Source of the DNA: DATKDF01 sp963752045
GTDB lineage: Bacteria > Acidobacteriota > Vicinamibacteria > Vicinamibacterales > SCN-69-37
Reading direction: 5' to 3'
Assembly: GCA_963752045.1 (NCBI GenBank)
Contig: CAVVWN010000015.1
Span: 80,582 to 144,581, forward strand
Length of the DNA: 64,000 nt
The position numbers and the translations under genes are program-made. Shown in pieces: positions 8,135 through 14,977 of the stretch (the stretch's first letter is position 1; every line of letters begins with the position of its first letter). Under the pieces are notes generated by a model. It had not been told where the DNA came from and did not search any database. It was given only the letters and a program-made list of their open reading frames with translations.

Positions 8135-8584
8135 ATGAACCTGACCCGCTGGGACCCGTTCCGCGAGCTGGAAGATCTGTCGAAGGGCTTGAACCAGTGG
8201 TTCGGTCAGCCGATCAGGCGGCGGTTCACCGACGAGAACGGTGCGGCCTTTGCCGACTGGGCCCCGGCTCTTGATGTCGAGGAAACCGACAAGGAGTACC
8301 TCATCAAAGCCGATCTGCCAGCCATCAAGAAGGACGACCTGAAGATCGGGATCGACCACGGCATGCTGACGCTCGAAGGTGAGCGCAAGCATGAGAAGGA
8401 AGAGAAGGGAAAGAAGTTCCATCGCGTCGAGCGCGCGTATGGCAAGTTCATGCGCCGGATCGAACTGCCCGTTGACGTGGACGAGACGAAAGTCGCCGCT
8501 GATTTCAAAGACGGCGTGCTGAACGTCCACCTGCCAAAATCGGCCACCGCCAAACCACGTGCGATTGATGTGAAAGTGGTCTGA
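8135..8584 (+). CDS. Hsp20 small heat-shock protein
   Basis: A 149-residue alpha-crystallin-type chaperone that should hold unfolding proteins in an oligomeric, ATP-independent way. The short N-terminal arm begins MNLTRWDPFRELEDLSKGLNQ, the standard opening of bacterial Hsp20. The alpha-crystallin domain (about 43-140) has PALDVEETDKEYLIKADLP, MLTLEGERK, HRVERAYGKFMRRIELP and the diagnostic A-x-x-x-GVLNVHLPK. The RBS AAAGGAGGG ahead of ATG 8135 fixes the start. A near-consensus sigma-54 promoter lies upstream, an unusual control for Hsp20 genes. The following flavocytochrome begins 1 bp after the stop, so the two are probably co-transcribed. Confidence 0.93.
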   Translation: MNLTRWDPFRELEDLSKGLNQWFGQPIRRRFTDENGAAFADWAPALDVEETDKEYLIKADLPAIKKDDLKIGIDHGMLTLEGERKHEKEEKGKKFHRVERAYGKFMRRIELPVDVDETKVAADFKDGVLNVHLPKSATAKPRAIDVKVV

Positions 8585-8585
8585 C

Positions 8586-9953
8586 GTGAGGGCCGTGCCT
8601 GCGGCCGTCGCTGCCTCCCCCTCTCCAGGACCGGCGGCGGCCGCACGCTCGTACCGGCCGGCGTGGTTTGCGGCGTATGCCGCGCTCGTGTGCCTGCCCC
8701 TCGTACTGGCCTGGCTGATCGACCCGCTCCCCTCGCCCCGACCGGTCATCATCGACGTGGGCGTCGGTCTCGGCTTCATCGGCCTGGCGCTGCTCCTGAT
8801 CCAGTTCGCCCTGGTGTCGCGCCTGCGGCCGGTATCGCGCCCGTTCGGCGGCGACGTCCTGATGCTGTGGCACCGCGGCATGGGCATCGCTGGGCTGCTG
8901 TTCGTCCTCGCGCACCCTCTGCTCGTGGGCGCCTCGTGGCGCGCGTGGAATCCGCTTGCCGGCCCGGCGGCGATGCAGACGGGCGCGCTGGCGCTCTGGG
9001 CCACCGTCGTCATCGTCATCACGTCGGTCGCGCGCGCGCGCCTGCACCTGTCGTACGAGGCCTGGCAGGTGATCCATCTGGCGGCGGCCTGCCTCATCAC
9101 CGCCGCCGCGCTCTGGCATGTGTTCGCGCTCGGCACCTACTCGCGGGCGGCGCCCCTCCGCGTGCTGCTCGCCGCGTATGCCGTCCTCTTCGCCACGCTC
9201 GTCGTCCGCTATCGGGTGATCCGGCCGCTTGGCCTCGGTCGACACCCGTGGCACGTCGTTGCCAACGAGGACATCGGCGGCAGCGTTCGGCTCGTGCGTG
9301 TGCGTCCGGACGGCCATCACGGGATTCGGTTCGAAGCGGGCCAGTTCGCGTGGCTGATGACGGGCGCCAGCCCGATGTTGTCCGCCCAGCATCCGCTGTC
9401 GATCGCGTCTTCGGCCGTGCCGAACGACGCGCCCGCACTCGAGTTCGCGATCAAGGCTTTGGGCGACTGGTCGGCCCGTGCGGTGCCGGCGCTCGCGCCC
9501 GGCCGTCGCGTCTGGGTGGACGGACCGTACGGCGGATTCACGCCGGACCCGGCATCGCGTCGTCCGATCGTGATCGTGGCCGGAGGCATCGGCATCGCGC
9601 CGGCCCGATCGATCTTGCTGACGATGAGGGACCGGGATGATCGCAGGCCCGTCCACCTTTTCTACGCAGCCTCTGGCTGGACGCGGGTCGTGTTTCGTCG
9701 GGAGATCGAGCAGTTGGTGGACGTTCTGGAGCTCACCGTCTGCTACGTGTTCGAGAAACCCGATCCGGAGTGGACCGGCGAACGGGGTTTCATCACGGCC
9801 GACACGCTCACGCGTCATCTGCCGGCCGACGTCACCGCATGCGAGTACTTCGTCTGCGGACCGATACCGATGATCGACGCGCTCGAACGAATCCTGACGG
9901 CGCTCCGGGTGCCCGGGTCACGCATCCACACGGAGCGATTCCAGATGGTGTAG
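8586..9953 (+). CDS. ferric-reductase-like transmembrane flavocytochrome (FNR-type oxidoreductase)
   Basis: A 455-residue membrane oxidoreductase. Residues about 25-220 form six hydrophobic segments of the ferric-reductase-like domain with histidines placed for b-haem (LWHRGMGIAGLLFVLAHPLL and WQVIHLAA...ALWHVFALG). From about 225 follows a ferredoxin-NADP-reductase module with FAD-contacting FEAGQFAWL and QHPLSIASS, the NAD(P)-binding IVVAGGIGIAPARSIL-type loop and a C-terminal YFVCGPIPMIDALERIL. Electrons should pass from NAD(P)H through FAD and haem across the membrane. The acceptor may be ferric iron, oxygen or the small cytochrome c encoded next. GTG 8586 starts one base after hsp20, so it probably shares the hsp20 promoter. 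Confidence 0.8.
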   Translation: MRAVPAAVAASPSPGPAAAARSYRPAWFAAYAALVCLPLVLAWLIDPLPSPRPVIIDVGVGLGFIGLALLLIQFALVSRLRPVSRPFGGDVLMLWHRGMGIAGLLFVLAHPLLVGASWRAWNPLAGPAAMQTGALALWATVVIVITSVARARLHLSYEAWQVIHLAAACLITAAALWHVFALGTYSRAAPLRVLLAAYAVLFATLVVRYRVIRPLGLGRHPWHVVANEDIGGSVRLVRVRPDGHHGIRFEAGQFAWLMTGASPMLSAQHPLSIASSAVPNDAPALEFAIKALGDWSARAVPALAPGRRVWVDGPYGGFTPDPASRRPIVIVAGGIGIAPARSILLTMRDRDDRRPVHLFYAASGWTRVVFRREIEQLVDVLELTVCYVFEKPDPEWTGERGFITADTLTRHLPADVTACEYFVCGPIPMIDALERILTALRVPGSRIHTERFQMV

Positions 9954-9956
9954 CCA

Positions 9957-10286
9957 ATGACTCATACCACCGTGACACGCGCCATGAGGGTGTTCACCGG
10001 CACGCTGGTGGCCGCCGCCGTCGCCTTTGGCTGCCTCGCCAATCGACCTCCGGAGGTCGTTCCCGGACCGGCGGCGCCGGCAACCGAGACGCCGCATCCC
10101 GGCGAGGCACTCTTTGCGAGCTACTGCACCGGATGCCACACGCTCGACGAGGCAGTCTTCTTCGCGCGCGCGGCAGCTGACATCGACACGGCGCGGCGCG
10201 AGTTCACGGCACTCCTCGCCAGCCACGGCGACAGCTCGGCCGCCGAAGACGCGCTGATTGTCGATTTCGTGATGTCACAGAGGTAG
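9957..10286 (+). CDS. small c-type cytochrome lipoprotein
   Basis: A 109-residue protein with a hydrophobic leader ending AVAFGC (lipidated Cys26) and one haem-attachment motif CTGCH (residues 57-61). The C-terminal SAAEDALIVDFVMSQR gives a plausible Met axial ligand three residues from the end. The haem domain is only about 60 residues, very short for cytochrome c. It lies 3 bp after the ferric-reductase-like gene, so it is probably the periplasmic electron partner of that enzyme; this is inference from position. The downstream gene is on the other strand, ending 5 bp away. Confidence 0.75.
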   Translation: MTHTTVTRAMRVFTGTLVAAAVAFGCLANRPPEVVPGPAAPATETPHPGEALFASYCTGCHTLDEAVFFARAAADIDTARREFTALLASHGDSSAAEDALIVDFVMSQR

Positions 10287-10291
10287 GCGGG

Positions 10292-10807
10292 TCACTCGTT
10301 CCGCGTCCACTTGACGCGGGCCAGCTTGTTCTCGTGCGAGAAGTCGTAGCTCACCTCGCCCGAGTACGCCTTGTGCAGCGCGTGGCCCAGGCGCTGCGCG
10401 ATGTGCTCGGTCGATGTCCTGAGCGTCAGCGTCCCCTCCACCGACGTGTCCCACTCGAGAATGCGGCCCGTCGGGTTGTCGGCGATGGCCCGTTCCTCTT
10501 CGCCGCGAAGCAGTCCCTCGATCTCGTCGCGGTGGCCGGCCAGAAAGGAGCCCTCGAGCGTCACGAACCCGCGGGCCTGGCCCTTCTGTTTCATGTCGCA
10601 CGCCGGGCACAGCGTCGGCTGCGCCGACTGAGCCGCGAGACGCGCGCGCGGTGTCGACCCGGCGATCCAGCGGCGTCTCTTGTAGACCGCCCCGCACTCC
10701 CGGCAGACGAGCGGCTCGGCGGCGGCGCGGTCCGAGCGGTGCTCGCCTCCGTGATGGTCGACGCGCTTGGTGAACGTCGTGTTCGTGTAGCGCTTGGCGG
10801 ATTGCAT
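10292..10807 (-). CDS. BCAM0308-family zinc-binding protein
   Basis: A 171-residue protein matching the BCAM0308 family as I remember it. There is a Cys4 zinc site formed by CRECG near residue 35 and CPACD near 68 (a treble-clef-like N-terminus), then GFVTLEGSFLAGHRDEIEGLLRGEEERA and a C-terminal module TEHIAQRLGHALHKAYSGEVSYDFSHENKLARVKW. The family is uncharacterised; its layout recalls NMD3/ribosome-associated zinc proteins, which is only suggestive. ATG 10807 is preceded by GGAGGG. A sigma-54 promoter with its enhancer-like site lies upstream on the same strand, grouping this gene with the Hsp20, HPF and PEBP genes. Confidence 0.75.
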   Translation of the reverse strand: MQSAKRYTNTTFTKRVDHHGGEHRSDRAAAEPLVCRECGAVYKRRRWIAGSTPRARLAAQSAQPTLCPACDMKQKGQARGFVTLEGSFLAGHRDEIEGLLRGEEERAIADNPTGRILEWDTSVEGTLTLRTSTEHIAQRLGHALHKAYSGEVSYDFSHENKLARVKWTRNE

Positions 10808-10856
10808 GTTCGCCCTCCCTCGAGGAGCCGGCCGAGTCCGACACCACCTGTCACGT

Positions 10857-10873
10857 CTGCAACGAACCTGCCG
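10857..10873 (-). promoter_or_regulatory. sigma-54 promoter of the BCAM0308-family gene
   Basis: On the minus strand CGGCAGGTTCGTTGCAG places GG (10872-10871) ten bases from GC (10860-10859), with a perfect TTGCA. The predicted start near 10847 gives a 40-base leader. Confidence 0.7.
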
Positions 10874-10926
10874 CCAACCCGGTCAGGCCGGCAGGGGTTC
10901 GAGCGGCGGGCTGGAGGCATCGGGTC

Positions 10927-10943
10927 GGAATAATCCCACGGAT
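10927..10943 (-). promoter_or_regulatory. candidate enhancer site for the 10872 promoter
   Basis: The minus strand reads ATCCGTGGGATTATTCC, close to ATCCGGCGGTGATTCTTCC at 31164-31182. Its centre is about 64 bp upstream of the -24 GG. The 225-bp gap (10808-11032) holds no gene. Confidence 0.45.
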
Positions 10944-11032
10944 CGCGGAGTTTTCGACCGTCGGCAGTGTCGTACCCATTGCCGTCATCGGCTGATGGGC
11001 ACGCGCGAAGGCCCGCAGGACCCGGGTGTTCC

Positions 11033-11482
11033 CTACCCGCGGCGCTCGTACCACCCCGTTAGCACGGCCGTGTCGAGTACCAGGCCATCGAGCGCGGCGT
11101 CGACCTGGCTGCGGCTGAACCCGGCCGGCAGACCGACCGGCCGGGACAGCGCGTGCAGATGGAAACGGTAGCGATGCCGGCCGTGGCCTTTCGGCGGGCA
11201 CGGTCCACCGTAGCCGCGCCGGCCGAAGTCGTTCGTGCCCGCCGTGCCTCTCGAGTGCCCTTCGGCGAACGACCGGTCGGCCATGGCGATGTCGGCGAGC
11301 AGCCAGTGCGTGAACGTGCCCGACGGCGCGTCCGGATCGTCGACGACCAGGGCAAACGCCCCGGTGCCGGCCGGCGGGTCGGTCCAGGTGAGCGGCGGCG
11401 AGACGTTCACGCCGTCGCAGGTGTGGCGTGACGGAATCTGCTCGTCCTGACGGAAGGCCGAACTGCTGACAACCAGGGCCAT
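11033..11482 (-). CDS. YbhB/YbcL-type PEBP (Raf-kinase-inhibitor-like) protein
   Basis: A 149-residue phosphatidylethanolamine-binding-protein homologue. It starts MALVVSSSAFRQDEQIPSRHTCDGVNVSPPL, the standard bacterial PEBP opening. It then carries the ligand-site segments LVVDDPDAPSGTFTHWLLADI (DPDAP and the conserved His) and GRRGYGGPCPPKGHGRHRYRFHLHAL. Function in bacteria is uncertain: anion binding or protease/kinase modulation have been proposed. I place the start at ATG 11482 because the family begins there; the frame extends further upstream but without family sequence. A divergent pair of sigma-54 promoters separates it from the HPF gene. Confidence 0.88.
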   Translation of the reverse strand: MALVVSSSAFRQDEQIPSRHTCDGVNVSPPLTWTDPPAGTGAFALVVDDPDAPSGTFTHWLLADIAMADRSFAEGHSRGTAGTNDFGRRGYGGPCPPKGHGRHRYRFHLHALSRPVGLPAGFSRSQVDAALDGLVLDTAVLTGWYERRG

Positions 11483-11498
11483 GACCACCTGAGAAACG

Positions 11499-11516
11499 AT
11501 GCAGCGCGCGTACCAA
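11499..11516 (-). promoter_or_regulatory. sigma-54 promoter of the PEBP gene
   Basis: The minus strand reads TTGGTACGCGCGCTGCAT with GG-N10-GC spacing. An almost identical sequence stands before the ABC1 kinase gene (14761-14778) and a similar one before the CBS gene (31083-31100). The predicted start is about 7 bases upstream of ATG 11482. Confidence 0.7.
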
Positions 11517-11562
11517 CGCGCGTGCGTCTCAGGTCGGAGCCCGAAGATCCCCCACTGCGACG

Positions 11563-11588
11563 GATTCCGTCCGGGCGGTGATTCTTCC
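11563..11588 (+). promoter_or_regulatory. shared enhancer element between divergent PEBP and hpf promoters
   Basis: Begins GATTCC and ends GGCGGTGATTCTTCC; the last 15 bases are identical to 31168-31182, which sits in the same position between another divergent sigma-54 pair. Its centre is about 60 bp from both -24 elements, as expected for one activator site serving two promoters. No gene lies in 11483-11683. Confidence 0.55.
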
Positions 11589-11632
11589 GCGGCCGAACCG
11601 CCCCCGGGCACGCCAGGAGGGTGTCACGGTCA

Positions 11633-11650
11633 CGGCATCCTGGTTGCATC
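11633..11650 (+). promoter_or_regulatory. sigma-54 promoter of the HPF-CBS genes
   Basis: CGGCATCCTGGTTGCATC has GG 11634-11635 and GC 11646-11647 with ten bases between and a perfect TTGCAT. The predicted start near 11659 gives a 25-base leader to ATG 11684. Confidence 0.7.
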
Positions 11651-11683
11651 AGGAACCTGTGACCAGCCACACGGAGGCATCAC

Positions 11684-12136
11684 ATGCAGGCAGCACCGAG
11701 AATCGCGTTTCACGGCGTGCGGGCATCGGACGCTCTGACCTCGGACATCCTGGCGCGGCTCGAGAAGTTAGAGAAGTACGCGCCACGGCTCACCGGCGCG
11801 CGGGTGACCGTGGAGCTGCGGGGCCGGCACCACCAGGCTGGAAACCGGTATCGCGTGACGATCAACCTCGACATGCCGGGCGAGACGCTGGTCGTGCGGC
11901 CTCACGCCAGCCTTCGTCCCTCGGCGCGGGCGGCGGCCCGGGAGGCGTGGCGCAAGCAGGATGACGTGGACCCGGGTCAGCGTTATGCAAAAGTCGCCGT
12001 GCGGGAAGCCTTCGAAGCCGCACGGCGTCAACTCCAGGACTACGTGCGTCAGCAACGCGGCGCGGTCAAGACACACGCGCCGAAGGCTCCGGCTCGCCCA
12101 CGTCGGCGAACCTCGCAGGAAGGACGCGCCGTCTGA
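11684..12136 (+). CDS. hpf: ribosome hibernation promoting factor (HPF/RaiA, S30AE family)
   Basis: A 150-residue protein with the S30AE fold. RIAFHGVRASDALTSDILARLEKLEKYAPRLTGARVTVEL matches strand-helix 1. RYRVTINLDMPGETLVVR and the C-terminal helix AVREAFEAARRQLQDYVRQQRG complete the beta-alpha-beta-beta-beta-alpha core. The tail is short, basic and Pro/Ala-rich, without the dimerisation domain of long HPF, so it resembles short HPF/YfiA. It should bind the 30S decoding centre and silence ribosomes in non-growing cells. A sigma-54 promoter precedes it, and a CBS-domain gene follows after 78 bp, probably in the same message. Confidence 0.88.
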   Translation: MQAAPRIAFHGVRASDALTSDILARLEKLEKYAPRLTGARVTVELRGRHHQAGNRYRVTINLDMPGETLVVRPHASLRPSARAAAREAWRKQDDVDPGQRYAKVAVREAFEAARRQLQDYVRQQRGAVKTHAPKAPARPRRRTSQEGRAV

Positions 12137-12214
12137 GCGACGGCCGTCAGGGGTCGAAACACGAGCGGGCGGTTGGCTGACACGGCCGCCGGCCCGCGCA
12201 CAGGGAGAACGGTC

Positions 12215-12661
12215 ATGACTGTTGGCGAAATCTGCACGAGAGCCGTCGTCACCGCCCAGCCGGACGAGACCGTGGTCGTCGCGGCCCGGCGCATGCGCGA
12301 TCGTCACGTTGGTACTCTCGTCGTCATCGCCGACGGTGAACGGCGTCCGGTCGGCGTCATCACCGATCGGGATCTCGTCGTGAGCGCCGTGGCGCAGAGC
12401 CCCGACAAACTCGAGTCGCTCCAGGTCGGCGACGTGATGAGCCGCGATCTCGTGACGGCGCTGACCACCGAGTCGGTCGATGACGCGCTGGCCAGGATGC
12501 GGTCGCACGGCATCCGGCGACTGCCGGTGGTGGCGCGCGACGGGCAACTCGAAGGCCTCGTCGCGTTCGACGACATCATCGAGCACCTGTCCGAGGACCT
12601 CACCGAGCTGGCCGGCCTCGTGGCGAGCGAGCAGAAGCACGAGCGCGACGCGCGACGTTGA
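12215..12661 (+). CDS. two-CBS-domain protein (first copy)
   Basis: A 148-residue stand-alone CBS pair. CBS1 runs from MTVGEICTRAVVTAQPDETVVVAARRM to VGVITDRDLVV. CBS2 runs from VGDVMSRDLVTALTTESVDDALARM to LEGLVAFDDIIEHL. Such proteins bind adenine nucleotides or SAM in the cleft and act as energy sensors or regulators; no partner domain is attached. The opening resembles mycobacterial Hrp1-type proteins. The RBS CAGGGAGA precedes ATG 12215. It follows the HPF gene in the same direction and is likely co-transcribed from the 11634 promoter. A second, separately promoted CBS protein is at 30540. Confidence 0.88.
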   Translation: MTVGEICTRAVVTAQPDETVVVAARRMRDRHVGTLVVIADGERRPVGVITDRDLVVSAVAQSPDKLESLQVGDVMSRDLVTALTTESVDDALARMRSHGIRRLPVVARDGQLEGLVAFDDIIEHLSEDLTELAGLVASEQKHERDARR

Positions 12662-12741
12662 CGGTCCGAGAGTCCGGGCCGAACGCCTGGCCCCCCGGAT
12701 GATGTCGAGCAGGTCGGCGACCTTCTCGGACGTCTTGGCAG

Positions 12742-12948
12742 TTACGTCGGGGGTGCCGTGTCGACGGCCAGCCGTTTCGGCTGCCAATTCGGGCACGACT
12801 CGCAGACGTCGGCTGCCTCGAAGGGCCGCGGCTCGGACTCGCGCAGGCACGTCCATGGGTGCTCTTCGGCATTGAGCCAGGCCGGGTACGGAAGATACAG
12901 CGTCAAACGTGCCCACCGGCACGTGCTGGCGTGGCGGCCTTCGTCCAT
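12742..12948 (-). CDS. small Trp/Cys-rich protein of unknown function
   Basis: A 68-residue protein from ATG 12948 (AAGGGAG upstream). It contains LPYPAWLNAEEHPWTCLRES followed by ADVCESCPNWQ, that is, a 'W..aE..PWtC' segment and a CxxC pair about 17 residues later. This looks like a small metal-binding or redox mini-protein; I recall similar short proteins in related genomes but cannot name the family. It lies 60 bp downstream of the ABC1 kinase gene in the same direction and may be its last co-transcribed gene. No other gene competes for 12662-13008. Confidence 0.45.
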   Translation of the reverse strand: MDEGRHASTCRWARLTLYLPYPAWLNAEEHPWTCLRESEPRPFEAADVCESCPNWQPKRLAVDTAPPT

Positions 12949-13008
12949 GGCATCGGCTCCCTTCACGGCACCCGCTGAGACCGACGGGGCCGGTCTCGCC
13001 TGCTTATC

Positions 13009-14727
13009 CTACAGCCGACCGGAGCGCAGCACGCCCACGGCCAGTCCGATGCCGAGCATCCCGGCCACGGCGAGGCCGACGAGCCCGAGCACCGAGTAGC
13101 CGTAGGCCGTCGGTCCGAAGCCGGCCTGAATGACGAGCGACGAGCCGACCACGAGCGAGCCGATGACGATGGCGAAGCTGAGGCGGTTGCTCGATCGGTC
13201 CATCTCCGTCACGAAGTGCTCGAGGTTGCGGTGCACGAACTGCACCTCGAAGCGGTTGTCGCGCAGCTTGCGCATGACGGCACTGACTTCGACCGGGATT
13301 TCCCGCGCGGTGTCTATCGCCTCGCGCGTGGCGTCGGCCACCCGGGCGGCCAGCACGCGCGGGCTGTGACGCTCGATCCAGAGCCGCTCGGCGATCGGCG
13401 CAGCGTGCTCGACGATCTGGAACGACGGATCGAGCTGGCGTCCCACGCCCTCGATGGTGACGATGGCCTTGACGAGCAGCAGCAGGTTCGACGGGAAGCG
13501 CAGGCTGTGACGGGCGAGGGCGTCGACGGCATCGCCGAGGACATCGGACATCGACAACTCGCCGATGGGCACGTCGCCGTAGGTATCGATGAGCTCGGAC
13601 AGGTCGCGCTCGAGTGCCACGAGGTCGACCTCGCGCCGTGGCTCGGTGAGCCTGACGGCGAGCGCCGTCAGCCGGTTGAGGTCGCGCTCTGACACGGCGC
13701 GAATGACTCGCGCCAGGTCTTCGCGCGTCCGTTCGTCGAGCCGGCCGACAATCCCGAAGTCCAGCAGGCCGATCGCGCCATCCGGCATCACCATCACGTT
13801 GCCCGGATGCGGGTCCGCATGGAAGAACCCGTGAACCAGGATCTGGGCCAGCATGGCATCGGCGCCGCGCCTGGCGAGGCCGCTGCGCTCCGCGCCGTCG
13901 AGGCCCGCCGACTCGAGCGCAGAGATCTTGACCCCGTCGAGAAAGTCCATCGTCAAGACTGCCGGCGTGGTGCGGTCCCAGTACACGGCCGGGATTCTGA
14001 CGGTCGGATCGCCCTCGAAGTTGCGCGCGGCGTGCTCGAGGTTGCGGCCCTCGCGCACGAAGTTCTGTTCGGCGCGCAGCGTCCGGGCGAACTCGTCGAC
14101 GAGCGCAGGCGGGTCGATGATGTCGGCGCCCGGCAGGTGCCGCTCGACGAGAAACGCGAGCTGGCGGAGGATGGCCACGTCGCCGGCCATCACTCTGGCG
14201 ATTCCGGGACGACGCACCTTGACGACTACCAGCTCGCCCGTGGCGAGCACGGCGCGATGCACCTGGGCTATCGAGGCTGCGGCGAGCGGCGCGGGATCGA
14301 ATTGCAGGAACAACTCGGCGATTGGCCGGCCGAACTCCGCCTCGATCACCCGCTCGGCCTCACCGGGTTCGAGCGGCGGAACGTGATCCTGGAGCGTGGC
14401 GAACTCGGCCACGAGGTCGGCCGGCAGCACGTCGGCCCGGATACTGAGGGCCTGGCCGAACTTGACGAAGGTCGGACCAAGCTCCTCGAAAGCCAATCGC
14501 AGGCGCCGAGCCCGCGAAGCCGCCGCAACCGCCCGGCCGTATCGTCCCCGCCACCGCGCCCCGAAACCGAGGTAGCGCCCGAGCCGAAGCGTCGAGACGA
14601 CGTCGGCCAGGCCGTGGCGCACGAGCACTCGCGCGACCTGACGGTAGCGCCTGAAGACGGATGGCGACGCCTCGCCGGGCAGCTCGTGCCGGAGACCGGG
14701 AGCGCCATCCGCATGCCGTGAACCCAT
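13009..14727 (-). CDS. ABC1/UbiB-family atypical kinase
   Basis: A 572-residue ADCK/UbiB homologue. The family KxGQ signature is present as FEELGPTFVKFGQALSIRADVLP. The Ala-rich nucleotide loop PLAAASIAQVHRAVL and the catalytic lysine strand VVVKVRRPG follow. Further on are the FVREGRNLEHAARNF helix, GFFHADPHPGNVMV (catalytic-loop Asp/Asn) and LLDFGIVGRLDE (metal-binding DFG). Two hydrophobic helices close the protein (about 515-570), anchoring it in the membrane. In other bacteria this family supports quinone biosynthesis or lipid homeostasis. ATG 14727 is chosen because similarity starts just after it. The 14761-14778 sigma-54 promoter reads into it, divergently from cfa. Confidence 0.88.
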   Translation of the reverse strand: MGSRHADGAPGLRHELPGEASPSVFRRYRQVARVLVRHGLADVVSTLRLGRYLGFGARWRGRYGRAVAAASRARRLRLAFEELGPTFVKFGQALSIRADVLPADLVAEFATLQDHVPPLEPGEAERVIEAEFGRPIAELFLQFDPAPLAAASIAQVHRAVLATGELVVVKVRRPGIARVMAGDVAILRQLAFLVERHLPGADIIDPPALVDEFARTLRAEQNFVREGRNLEHAARNFEGDPTVRIPAVYWDRTTPAVLTMDFLDGVKISALESAGLDGAERSGLARRGADAMLAQILVHGFFHADPHPGNVMVMPDGAIGLLDFGIVGRLDERTREDLARVIRAVSERDLNRLTALAVRLTEPRREVDLVALERDLSELIDTYGDVPIGELSMSDVLGDAVDALARHSLRFPSNLLLLVKAIVTIEGVGRQLDPSFQIVEHAAPIAERLWIERHSPRVLAARVADATREAIDTAREIPVEVSAVMRKLRDNRFEVQFVHRNLEHFVTEMDRSSNRLSFAIVIGSLVVGSSLVIQAGFGPTAYGYSVLGLVGLAVAGMLGIGLAVGVLRSGRL

Positions 14728-14760
14728 CACAGGCTGCTCGCGCACTGGCGATCCAACGAG

Positions 14761-14778
14761 ATGCACCGCGCGTACCAA
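14761..14778 (-). promoter_or_regulatory. sigma-54 promoter of the ABC1 kinase gene
   Basis: The minus strand reads TTGGTACGCGCGGTGCAT: GG-N10-GC, 17 of 18 bases identical to the PEBP promoter at 11499-11516. The predicted start near 14751 leaves a 24-base leader. Confidence 0.7.
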
Positions 14779-14837
14779 CGCGGGTGTCCGCCCGCGCTCC
14801 GGACCTCGGTGGCGCAAGGGCTCAGCCGGTCGGGCCG

Positions 14838-14873
14838 AACGGGTGCTTCTTGGCCCGCCCGCGCATTTCTTCG
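14838..14873 (+). promoter_or_regulatory. candidate enhancer region between ABC1 kinase and cfa
   Basis: Two related elements, GGGTGCTTCTTGG (14841-14853) and GCGCATTTCTTCGC (14861-14874), resemble the GGTGATTCTTCC core seen elsewhere. They lie about 60-85 bp from each of the two divergent sigma-54 promoters. The 250-bp gap 14728-14977 contains no gene. Confidence 0.4.
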
Positions 14874-14925
14874 CAGGATGCATGGGGCGCAGGGCCGCCG
14901 AACTCGACTCTGGGCGGTCGGGAGG

Positions 14926-14943
14926 CTGGCAAGCGTCATGCAC
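14926..14943 (+). promoter_or_regulatory. sigma-54 promoter of the cfa-to-rtcB operon
   Basis: CTGGCAAGCGTCATGCAC has GG 14928-14929 and GC 14940-14941 with ten bases between. The predicted start near 14953 gives a 25-base leader to ATG 14978. Confidence 0.6.
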
Positions 14944-14977
14944 GGTACGTCGATGGCGCGTCTGAGGTCGGCGGCTG

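Noticed and set aside
12978..12998. GAGACCG/CGGTCTC hairpin after the ABC1 kinase gene as terminator
   Set aside because: Only a 7-bp stem with no T-run on either strand; may be chance in GC-rich DNA.
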